Shown here piece after piece: positions 1 to 5,786 of a stretch of DNA of 7,407 bases. Made by a program: the position numbers and the translations under genes. Positions within the stretch are counted from its first letter, which is position 1. The number at the start of each line of letters is the position of its first letter. This stretch comes from an uncultured Collinsella sp. (GTDB taxonomy: Bacteria > Actinomycetota > Coriobacteriia > Coriobacteriales > Coriobacteriaceae): assembly GCA_902494815.1 (NCBI GenBank), contig CABUVB010000087.1:1-7407 (forward strand). The letters run 5' to 3'. The notes under the pieces are model-generated. The model ran no database searches, had not been told where the DNA came from, and was given only the letters and a program-made list of their open reading frames with translations.

Positions 1-707
1 CCGCGAATCCGTACGGCCTCGGGCGGAAACTCCTGCTCGCCGGCATCGGTCTTGATGGTCGCGCGGCCCCAGATGTCCAGGCCCGCAAACACACCGACCG
101 CAAGCGGCAAGCCGTTGGGCGACACCGCCGCAACTTGGCGACCGAGCAGCGGCACCATGTCGAAGTACTCGCCCAGCACGGGGGCCAGCGGACCGGCAGC
201 ACCCTGTGGCGTGTTGGCGACAACCGCCCAGGCATCCACGCGGGTCAACACGGCGGCGGCCAGCGCCTCGACCAGCGCTTCGTCAGCCATATCCACGCCA
301 AGCTCGCTCAGTGCCGAACGCTCAATATCCACCGTCACGGCACCGAACATGCCCGCGGCACCGGCACCGCCGTTGACGGCGACGTGTGCGAGCGACGTCT
401 CAAACGCGGGCGCGCCGCACACGATGTCACTCGGCCACTGGATGCCCACTTTGCCGGCAAGCCCCAGGCCCGGCGTTGCGGCCGTGCCCGCGAGCGCGTC
501 CATCATACCCATTGCGGCCACAAACGGCAGGCCGTGGAAGGCGTGCATGTTCACATCGGGGCGCACGACCAGCGAAAACATCAGCGAAGCATCGCCCGCG
601 CTCCACGCGCACCAGCCCGCGGACATGCCCGCGGACATGCCCTCGCGGCCCGCGTCGCGCGCCGCGTCGAGCTCGGTGCCAGCGGCAACAGCATTCATCT
701 CGATCAT
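1..707 (-). CDS. Biotin-protein-ligase-like protein (BirA/BPL family), apparently lacking catalytic motifs; partial at left edge
   Basis: This frame is open from ATG 707 to the window edge (235 codons, C-terminus missing). The C-terminal part looks like the small BPL C-terminal domain: LGEYFDMVPLLGRQV (178-192), then NGLPLAVGVFAGLDIWGRA. Earlier parts also match the ligase fold: TELDAARDAGREG (11-23, like the STMDxAxxxxxxG segment), GDASLMFSLVVRPD (38-51), and GIQWPSD (88-94), the counterpart of KWPND. Family members normally have a GRGRxGR biotin/ATP loop between the first two and a KxxGIL lysine after KWPND. Here the first is replaced by a short MSAGMSAG stretch and the second by AFETSLAHVAVNGG. 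In the family the reaction is ATP-dependent biotinylation of carboxyl-carrier protein; I infer this copy is inactive or has another role. It starts immediately after the folK stop (TAGATG, same frame), so it is probably translated by termination-reinitiation. A second start, M4 at 698, is possible. Confidence 0.75.
   Translation of the reverse strand, partial: MIEMNAVAAGTELDAARDAGREGMSAGMSAGWCAWSAGDASLMFSLVVRPDVNMHAFHGLPFVAAMGMMDALAGTAATPGLGLAGKVGIQWPSDIVCGAPAFETSLAHVAVNGGAGAAGMFGAVTVDIERSALSELGVDMADEALVEALAAAVLTRVDAWAVVANTPQGAAGPLAPVLGEYFDMVPLLGRQVAAVSPNGLPLAVGVFAGLDIWGRATIKTDAGEQEFPPEAVRIR
616..639. repeat. Two tandem copies of a 12-bp unit inside the BPL-like gene
   Basis: The unit cccgcggacatg occurs twice in direct succession (616-627 and 628-639). 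In the minus-strand gene it yields a repeated Met-Ser-Ala-Gly, exactly where biotin ligases carry their glycine/arginine-rich nucleotide-binding loop. It looks like a simple in-frame tandem duplication. It is directly visible but short. Confidence 0.7.
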
Positions 708-2450
708 CTACATACGCCCCAATTCGCCCACGATATGGCCCACGCGGTCCTCGGGCTCCTTGACCTCGACACCGTTGTAGCGGAAGAACCGCGCCGGGTC
801 GTGCATCAGGTCCTCGAGCGGCACCAGCACAAAGTCGCGTTCGCCGATCAGCGGATGCGGCAGGCGCAGCTTTTTGCCGCCGTGGGTCTCGCCGTCCATC
901 CACAGCAGGTCCAGGTCGATGGTACGCGGACCGTTGGCCTTGGCCTTTTTGGAGCGGTCGCGCCCCAGCTCGGCCTCGATCTTCATGAGCTCGTCGAGCA
1001 GCACCAGCGGCGCAAGCTCGGTCTTGATCTCGATGACGGCGTTGGCAAACGCGTCCTGGCGCGTCTCGTAGGCAGGCTCGCTCTCGTAAATCTTGGAGGA
1101 GTTAGACACGCAGGTGAGTGGAATCTCGGCGATCATCTCGCGTGCGGCGCGGATGTTGTCGCAGCGATGCCCCAGGTTGGAGCCCACGGCCACAAACGCG
1201 CGGCGCGGCTGTGGCTTGGCAACCGCCCAGTAGCCGTTCAGGAACTGCGCAAAACCCGCGGCGTCGTGCACGCGCACGATGTTGGCACCGGCCTGGATAG
1301 CGCCCAGGCACACGCCAAACGTAGCGGCATCGCGCTCGGCGGCCTCGGTCACGCCCGAGACGGCGCCCACAAAGCGCTTGCGCGATACGGCGCACATGAG
1401 CGGATAGCCCAGTGACGCCATCTTGGCAGTCTCGCGCTGGATGACGATGTCCTCGTTAGCCGACTTACCAAAGCCCGGACCAGGATCGATGCAGATGCGG
1501 TCGCGCGACACGCCGGCATGGATGAGTGTGCGGGCCTGGTCGGATAGAAAGCCCATGACGCGGCGCATGATGGGCGCAGAATCGGGCAGGGTAAAGCGGC
1601 GGAGCTGCGAGGTGGGCACGTAGGCCTCCTCGCGGCGGGCGCTGCGGCGCATCATGGCGGCCAGGCGGTCATTGGACTCCGATGCGGCCTCGGTGGCCTC
1701 GGGCGCAGCCTCGGGCGCGGGCGCAACGGTCTCGGCGGCAGCAGCCTGCTCGGCGGCCGGCGTCTCCTGCTCGCTTGCAGGCTCGGACGTGGGCTCCGGT
1801 TCGCCAAACGGCAACGAGGGCTGCACCACGCCGCCCGGAAGCTTGGCCTCCGGCTTAGGCTCGCCCAGCAACTTGCCGCGACGGCGGCGAGCCGGCTTCT
1901 CGGCCTCACGCGCGGCCTCGGCAGCCGCCTCGCGCGCCTTCTCGGCAACAAACGCCGCTGCCGAGGTATCGAGCTGCACCGTTGCATGTGTGCGTGCGGG
2001 CGCGGCGATCTCGCCGGCATGCATCACGATGACGCCGCAGGTGCTCGTCTTAACAAACTCGACCATCTTGGGATCGGTGAAGCCGGTCACGTCGTTGACG
2101 ATCGAGGCGCCGCAGCGCACGGCCGCCTTGGCAACCGCCACATGACGCGTGTCGATCGAGACGATGGCGCCCTCCTTGGCCAGCGCGCGCACCACGGGCA
2201 GCACGCGGCGAGCCTCCTCGTCGGGGTTGACCGGGGTAAAACCAGGGCGCGTGGACTCGCCGCCCACGTCGATGATGTCGGCGCCGGCGTCGAGCATCGC
2301 CAGGCCGTACTCGATGGCGGCATCGGGGTCGAAGTGCTCCCCGCCATCGCTAAACGAATCAGGCGTCACATTGAGGACGCCCATGATGCGCGGACGGTCA
2401 AAGCTGAGCTCGTACTTTCCGCACCGCCATGTCTTGCTGTCGTTCGCCAT
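708..2450 (-). CDS. folP/folK: Bifunctional dihydropteroate synthase / 6-hydroxymethyl-7,8-dihydropterin pyrophosphokinase (FolP-FolK fusion)
   Basis: A cytoplasmic folate enzyme of 580 residues. The N-terminal DHPS domain joins p-aminobenzoate to pterin pyrophosphate. It shows IMGVLNVTPDSFSDGG (22-37), DVGGESTRPG (61-70), SIDTR (98-102), ND at 119-120, MH at 143-144, DPGPGFGKS (322-330), SRKRF (356-360) and RVHD (393-396). The C-terminal HPPK domain makes that pterin pyrophosphate from ATP. It shows AVGSNLGH (421-428), YESEPAY (455-461), FANAV (468-472), GPRTIDLDLL (507-516) and LPHPLIGERDF (530-540). The order folP-folK in one chain puts consecutive steps together. Residues about 150-285 are an Ala/Glu/Pro-rich insertion not typical of DHPS. 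Start: ATG 2450 has AGGAGG six bases upstream; an in-frame ATG at 2456 abuts the SD and is unlikely. The BPL-like gene follows the stop without a gap. DHPS is the target of sulfonamides. Confidence 0.95.
   Translation of the reverse strand: MANDSKTWRCGKYELSFDRPRIMGVLNVTPDSFSDGGEHFDPDAAIEYGLAMLDAGADIIDVGGESTRPGFTPVNPDEEARRVLPVVRALAKEGAIVSIDTRHVAVAKAAVRCGASIVNDVTGFTDPKMVEFVKTSTCGVIVMHAGEIAAPARTHATVQLDTSAAAFVAEKAREAAAEAAREAEKPARRRRGKLLGEPKPEAKLPGGVVQPSLPFGEPEPTSEPASEQETPAAEQAAAAETVAPAPEAAPEATEAASESNDRLAAMMRRSARREEAYVPTSQLRRFTLPDSAPIMRRVMGFLSDQARTLIHAGVSRDRICIDPGPGFGKSANEDIVIQRETAKMASLGYPLMCAVSRKRFVGAVSGVTEAAERDAATFGVCLGAIQAGANIVRVHDAAGFAQFLNGYWAVAKPQPRRAFVAVGSNLGHRCDNIRAAREMIAEIPLTCVSNSSKIYESEPAYETRQDAFANAVIEIKTELAPLVLLDELMKIEAELGRDRSKKAKANGPRTIDLDLLWMDGETHGGKKLRLPHPLIGERDFVLVPLEDLMHDPARFFRYNGVEVKEPEDRVGHIVGELGRM
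1596..2003 (-). other. Low-complexity insertion within the DHPS domain
   Basis: This codes for residues about 150-285 of the FolP-FolK protein. It lies between the MH strand (143-144) and the helix leading to DPGPGFGKS, where ordinary DHPS enzymes have a short loop. It begins with an Ala/Glu/Lys-rich, probably helical segment (AAEAAREAEKPARRRRGK). This is followed by a Pro/Glu/Ala stretch, PEAAPEATEAASESNDRL, and an Arg-rich exit, MRRSARREEA. The reading frame is intact throughout and conserved motifs resume cleanly, so it looks like a genuine disordered insertion rather than a frameshift. Confidence 0.75.
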
Positions 2451-2456
2451 GAACAT

Positions 2457-2462
2457 CCTCCT
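2457..2462 (-). promoter_or_regulatory. Shine-Dalgarno site of folP-folK
   Basis: On the minus strand this reads AGGAGG, six bases before ATG 2450. It decides the start: the alternative ATG at 2454-2456 directly abuts the site and could not use it. Confidence 0.8.
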
Positions 2463-2473
2463 AAAATGCCCAC

Positions 2474-2499
2474 GCCACCGAGCTTGGGGAGCTGGCGGC
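2474..2499 (-). promoter_or_regulatory. Hairpin in the folP-folK leader
   Basis: In the minus-strand transcript, GCCGCC pairs with GGUGGC (one G-U pair) and AGCT with AGCT around a CCCCA loop, with one bulged C. This gives about 10 base pairs, ending 11 bases upstream of the AGGAGG ribosome-binding site. It is not followed by a U-run, so it does not look like an intrinsic terminator for the upstream sirtuin gene. A role in mRNA stability or translation is inference only. Confidence 0.4.
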
Positions 2500-2525
2500 G
2501 GGGTCGCTTTGCAATCAGTCTTTCT

Positions 2526-2531
2526 ATTGTA
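2526..2531 (-). promoter_or_regulatory. Possible -10 element for folP-folK (TACAAT)
   Basis: The minus strand reads TACAAT about 76 bases before the folP-folK start, just after the sirtuin stop codon. No convincing -35 hexamer lies at the right distance; that region is a CG-alternating palindrome (2533-2544). Transcription may instead simply continue from the sirtuin gene. Confidence 0.3.
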
Positions 2532-2545
2532 TCCGCGCGCGCGGG

Positions 2546-3298
2546 CTAGAACGCAAACGCGGCCGCGATGTCGCAAGAAATCAGCAGGTCGGCATTTGCG
2601 TCCTGGTCGGTGGGAGCAAGGTTGCATATGGCCAGCGTATCGCCGGTAAAGTATCGCGTAAGGCCTGCCGCCGGATACACCACGAGCGAGGTCCCGCCTA
2701 CAATGAGGGCATCGGCCGCGGCGATGGCGGCAACGGCACCGGTCAACACATGCTCGTCGAGCGGCTCTTCGTAGAGCACTACATCGGGCTTGATGCGGCC
2801 GCCGCACGCGGGGCACGCGGGCACGCCCGCGGCATCCTCGTGCTCGCGCGAGCAAATCCACTCGGCGCTATAGACCGCGCCGCACGACTGGCAAATGTTG
2901 CGATGGACCGATCCGTGCAGCTCGAACACGCGCTGCGAGCCCGCCATCTGATGCAAGCCGTCGATGTTTTGCGTCACCACGGCATCAAGCTTGCCGGCGC
3001 GCTCCAGCTCGGCCAGCTTGGTGTGACAGCGGTTGGGCTTAGCGTTAAGCGCGATCATCTTGGTGCGGTAGAAGTCGAAGAACTCGGCCGGGTGCACCTC
3101 GTAAAAGCTATGCGAGAGCATGGTCTCGGGCGGGTAGGCAAACTGTTGGTGATATAGGCCGTCCACGCTGCGGAAATCGGGGATGCCACTCGCCGTGGAA
3201 ACGCCCGCGCCGCCAAAGAAGACCACGCGCTTGTGGGTGCCGAACAGCTCCGCCAGCGCGGCGGAGGCCTGTTTGGAGTCCGTTATCGCCTGCGTCAT
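2546..3298 (-). CDS. cobB: Sir2-family NAD-dependent protein deacylase (sirtuin)
   Basis: A 250-residue cytosolic sirtuin that removes acyl groups from lysines using NAD+, releasing nicotinamide and O-acyl-ADP-ribose. Visible motifs in order: GGAGVSTASGIPDFRS (29-44, NAD pocket), TQNIDGLHQMAGS (109-121), the catalytic His128 in ELHGSVH, a zinc ribbon with C136/C139 and C162/C165, VVLYEEPLD (173-181), GGTSLVVYPAA (201-211) and CNLAPT (225-230, ribose binding). Length is typical of bacterial sirtuins, and the VVLYEE form resembles Firmicutes-type enzymes. Start: ATG 3298 has GGAGG with good spacing just upstream; the frame extends to 3349 but the longer start lacks an SD. It lies upstream of folP-folK with a 95-bp gap and is divergent from exoA. 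Substrates cannot be told from the sequence. Confidence 0.95.
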   Translation of the reverse strand: MTQAITDSKQASAALAELFGTHKRVVFFGGAGVSTASGIPDFRSVDGLYHQQFAYPPETMLSHSFYEVHPAEFFDFYRTKMIALNAKPNRCHTKLAELERAGKLDAVVTQNIDGLHQMAGSQRVFELHGSVHRNICQSCGAVYSAEWICSREHEDAAGVPACPACGGRIKPDVVLYEEPLDEHVLTGAVAAIAAADALIVGGTSLVVYPAAGLTRYFTGDTLAICNLAPTDQDANADLLISCDIAAAFAF

Positions 3299-3434
3299 AT
3301 AAGTCCTCCGTCCTTGTTGGTCGGGCAGCGTCGGGCGATGTCCCAGCATGCGGCCTTTGGGTCAGCACGCGCGGTGCCCACCACCGCTCTTGTTGCGTTA
3401 ATCTTAAGCCTGCCAACCCCGTCGAAAGGACACC
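3299..3434. promoter_or_regulatory. Divergent intergenic region between the sirtuin and exodeoxyribonuclease III genes
   Basis: These 136 bp must hold the promoters of both genes. I see an AT-rich TTAATCTTAA (3398-3407) in otherwise GC-rich sequence, an inverted repeat GCGGTG-cccac-CACCGC (3371-3387), and a spaced direct repeat gtcgggc (3320-3326 and 3330-3336). I could not assign a confident -35/-10 pair in either direction. AAAGGA (3425-3430) serves as the ribosome-binding site for the plus-strand gene. Confidence 0.5.
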
Positions 3435-4253
3435 ATGCCTCAGACTTACACCTTTGCCTCGTGGAACGTTAACGGCCTGCGCGCCGTGCTCAAAAAGGAC
3501 CCGAGCTTTATCCAGATCGCGCAAGAACTCAATGTCGATATCCTGGCGCTGCAAGAGACCAAGCTGCAGGAGGGCCAGGTACAGGTCGATCTGCCCGGCT
3601 ACCACCAAACCTGGAGCTACGCCGAGCGCAAGGGCTACTCGGGCACCGCGGTCTTTAGCCGCCAGGAACCGCTGCGCGTGCTGCACGCCGACGCGCTGTT
3701 ACCCTACGCCGGCGAGGGCGAGGCGGCCGAACTCGTCGCCCAAGCCGCGACCGAGGGCCGCGTCTGCGCGCTGGAGTTCGACAAGTTCTGGTTTGTGGAT
3801 GTCTACACTCCCAACGCGCAAAACGAACTCGCCCGCATCGACGTGCGCATGGCCTGGGACGATGCCTACCGCGACTTTTTGAACGCGCTCGAGCGCGAGA
3901 CCGGCAAACCCGTCGTAACCTGCGGCGACTTTAACGTGGCGCACGAGGAGATCGACCTTAAGAACCCCAAGTCCAACCGCGGCAACGCAGGCTTTTCGGA
4001 CGAGGAGCGCGGCAAGTTTACCGAGCTGCTCGACGCCGGCTTTACCGATACCTGGCGCGCGGCAAACCCCGACGTCGAGGGCGTCTACAGCTGGTGGAGC
4101 TACCGCTTTAATGCCCGCAAGAACAACGCAGGCTGGCGCATCGACTACTTCCTGGTAAGCGATGCAATCGCCGACAACGTACGCGACACCGGCATCCGCG
4201 GCGACATCTTTGGCAGCGACCACTGCCCCGTCACCCTCACGCTAGAGCTCTAG
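3435..4253 (+). CDS. xth: Exodeoxyribonuclease III / AP endonuclease
   Basis: A 272-residue Mg2+-dependent DNA-repair nuclease of the ExoIII/EEP family. It cuts 5' to abasic sites and degrades one strand of duplex DNA 3'-to-5' in base-excision repair. Motifs: WNVNGLRA (10-17), LQETKLQ (39-45, metal-binding Glu41), YSGTAVF (68-74), VYTPNAQN (123-130), GDFNVAHEEIDLKNPK (164-179, Asp165 and Asn167), GFSDEER (186-192), YSWWSYRFNARKNNAGWRIDY (218-238), and GSDHCPV (260-266, the catalytic Asp-His pair 262/263). All expected catalytic residues are present. A stretch at about 84-106 (HADALLPYAGEGEAAELVAQ) is longer than the short loop usual before the EGRV strand. Start ATG 3435 follows AAAGGA. The gene stands alone on its strand, divergent from the sirtuin and convergent with the ECF operon. 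Confidence 0.97.
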   Translation: MPQTYTFASWNVNGLRAVLKKDPSFIQIAQELNVDILALQETKLQEGQVQVDLPGYHQTWSYAERKGYSGTAVFSRQEPLRVLHADALLPYAGEGEAAELVAQAATEGRVCALEFDKFWFVDVYTPNAQNELARIDVRMAWDDAYRDFLNALERETGKPVVTCGDFNVAHEEIDLKNPKSNRGNAGFSDEERGKFTELLDAGFTDTWRAANPDVEGVYSWWSYRFNARKNNAGWRIDYFLVSDAIADNVRDTGIRGDIFGSDHCPVTLTLEL

Positions 4254-4402
4254 CCCCAAGTAATTTCCTGGGAGACAGAGGAAAACAGATCATGTGACCC
4301 CTCTCCCCCTATAAGTTGCGGTGGAATAGTTCCTGTTTGGGCAGCAAATAGCCAAAAACGAGAACTATTCCACCGCAAGTTCGTGAGGGAACGCGAAATG
4401 TC
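4254..4402. other. Convergent intergenic region between exoA and the ECF S-component gene
   Basis: This 149-bp gap lies between two converging genes. Its main content is the large inverted repeat described separately. I see no ORF, tRNA or U-tract terminator in it. Transcription from both sides must end here, so the hairpin is the only visible candidate stop signal. Confidence 0.6.
4316..4378. repeat. Large hairpin: perfect 17-bp inverted repeat with a 29-nt loop
   Basis: The left arm TTGCGGTGGAATAGTTC (4316-4332) is the exact reverse complement of 4362-4378. The loop contains a further short stem, TTTGG (4336-4340) with CCAAA (4352-4356), so the whole element can fold as one long two-tier hairpin on either strand. 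It is more AT-rich than its surroundings. No T-run follows either arm, so it is not a classic intrinsic terminator. It could be a bidirectional stop or RNA-stability hairpin, or one copy of a dispersed palindromic (REP/MITE-like) repeat. The structure is certain; the role is inferred. Confidence 0.85.
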
Positions 4403-5116
4403 CTACAGCCCGTATTTCACGACGACACGGTTAATGCGGCGACACCAAGGCTTGTACAAGGCGGCCAAAAACACGCAGGTCGCAAGGCCGTGCGTAATAT
4501 CGAACGGCACTGCCGTGGCAAGACGCGCCGCGGCACCCGCCCAAGTAAGCGGCTGTACAAAACCAATGATGTCATACGCGTTGATCACGACGCCATAGAG
4601 CAGGCCCGACGCAAAGCCGTACGCCAGCAGCGCTGGCATGCGCACGGTGCCGTCGGCGCGGTCGAACGCACCCGCATACGCCAGCACACCGCCAACGTAT
4701 CCCACGAGCCCCCAGGCATACATCTGCCACGGCGTCCACATGCCCTGTCCAAAAAAGAAATTGCTGGTCAGCGCCGCCAGCGCGCCAACCATAAAACCAT
4801 TGCGGCGACCAAGCGTCGCCCCCGCGATAATGGCGATGGCGCTCACCGGTTTAAAGTCAGGAATGGGCCCAAACAGGATGCGCCCCGCCGCCGCCAGCGC
4901 CGCCAGCACCAGCGTGGGCATAATCTGGCGCAGGCCCGGTCGCGACGCCTCGTAGCCTGCAAAGAACAGCGCAAGCACCAGCGCCACCACGACAAGCATG
5001 GCGAGCGCCGCCTGCTCAACACCCGACAGTAACGCCGCAGCCATCACCGCCGGCACTGCCAACAACAGCGGGATCTCCAGTTTTGCAAGCAAACGCGAGA
5101 AACGACAGTCCGTCAT
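4403..5116 (-). CDS. ECF transporter substrate-binding membrane protein (S component), substrate unknown
   Basis: A 237-residue hydrophobic membrane protein. It has roughly seven or eight membrane segments (about 14-31, 36-54, 64-80, 90-105, 107-121, 132-150, 161-180, 198-220). The core GRILFGPIPDFKP (78-90), GATLGRRNGFMVGALAALTSN (99-119) and FFFGQGMWTPWQMYAWGL (120-137) resembles a group of vitamin S components found in Clostridia and Coriobacteriia. Some members have been linked to cobalamin-type uptake, but I cannot assign the ligand. S components capture the vitamin in the membrane and are toppled by EcfT with two ATPases. This fits the genes upstream, which complete the complex. Start: ATG 5116 lies 4 bp after the ATPase stop; a longer frame to 5191 would run into the ATPase gene and its extra residues are not membrane-like. 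It is the last gene of the operon. Confidence 0.85.
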   Translation of the reverse strand: MTDCRFSRLLAKLEIPLLLAVPAVMAAALLSGVEQAALAMLVVVALVLALFFAGYEASRPGLRQIMPTLVLAALAAAGRILFGPIPDFKPVSAIAIIAGATLGRRNGFMVGALAALTSNFFFGQGMWTPWQMYAWGLVGYVGGVLAYAGAFDRADGTVRMPALLAYGFASGLLYGVVINAYDIIGFVQPLTWAGAAARLATAVPFDITHGLATCVFLAALYKPWCRRINRVVVKYGL

Positions 5117-5120
5117 CCTA

Positions 5121-5786
5121 TCACGCCCTATAGAACACGTTGTCGGCAAAGAAGTCGGCCGGCGGCTCCATGCAGGCAATCTCGCCGTCAAACATCATGG
5201 CGACGTCGTCGGCTACCTGCTCGGCAAAGTCCAAATCGTGCGTAGCCATGATGACGGTGCCGCCAGCCTTCGCATGGTCACGCAGGGCGCGGGCGATGGT
5301 GCGGCGGCTGAACAGGTCTAGACCCTTGGTGGACTCATCGAGCAATAGCAGTTCGGGGCCGATTAGCAGCAGTTTTGCCAATGCAAGCAGTTGACGCTGC
5401 CCGCCCGAAAGATCGTACGGATGGCGTCCATCCAGACCCGACAACCCCAAGCTCGCCGCACGCTCCCGCGCCAAGTTCTCGTCATATCCGCAGGTCGAGG
5501 CCCATTCCATCAGCTCATCGCGAACCGTCTCGGCAACCAGCAATGCTTTGGGATTCTGAGGCAGCAGCGCCGCCGAGGCCGCTCCGCGCACCATGCGGCC
5601 GCGCTGCAGCTTGGCGGTCTTCGCCAGCACCGAGAGTATCGTCGACTTACCGCATCCGTTGCCGCCCACGATCGCATGCACCGCACCGGCCGAAAACGAC
5701 GCATCGAGCCCGCGCAGCACCCAGCCGGACGCTCGATCGTAGCGAAACCAGCCTTCCGACAGGGTGGTAGCCGACCCGCCGTGCAT
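5121..5786 (-). CDS. ecfA2: ECF transporter ATPase, second nucleotide-binding domain
   Basis: An ABC ATPase domain of 221 residues from ATG 5786. It shows Walker A GGNGCGKST (41-49), Q-loop LLPQNPKAL (74-82), signature LSGGQRQLL (126-134), Walker B LLLLDE (146-151) and switch ATHD (181-184). The D-loop context reads DESTKGLD instead of the common DEPTxGLD. It would pair with the first ATPase to power the S component next door. The ATG lies in an A-rich context (CCAAAAATG) with no recognisable ribosome-binding site. The first-ATPase frame runs 277 bp past this point, so reinitiation coupling is unlikely too. No alternative ATG, GTG or TTG occurs upstream in this frame before an in-frame TGA near 5943. 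This suggests that it is normally the C-terminal half of a fused dual ATPase. Confidence 0.85.
   Translation of the reverse strand: MHGGSATTLSEGWFRYDRASGWVLRGLDASFSAGAVHAIVGGNGCGKSTILSVLAKTAKLQRGRMVRGAASAALLPQNPKALLVAETVRDELMEWASTCGYDENLARERAASLGLSGLDGRHPYDLSGGQRQLLALAKLLLIGPELLLLDESTKGLDLFSRRTIARALRDHAKAGGTVIMATHDLDFAEQVADDVAMMFDGEIACMEPPADFFADNVFYRA

Noticed and set aside
52..1415. Long plus-strand open frames opposite the folate and BPL-like genes
   Set aside because: They are His/Arg/Ala-rich shadows caused by high GC on the strand opposite real genes; no domain or SD supports them.
2533..2544. Alternating CG palindrome at the sirtuin stop, as terminator or Z-DNA
   Set aside because: Only 12 bp with no loop and no following T-run; expected by chance in GC-rich DNA.
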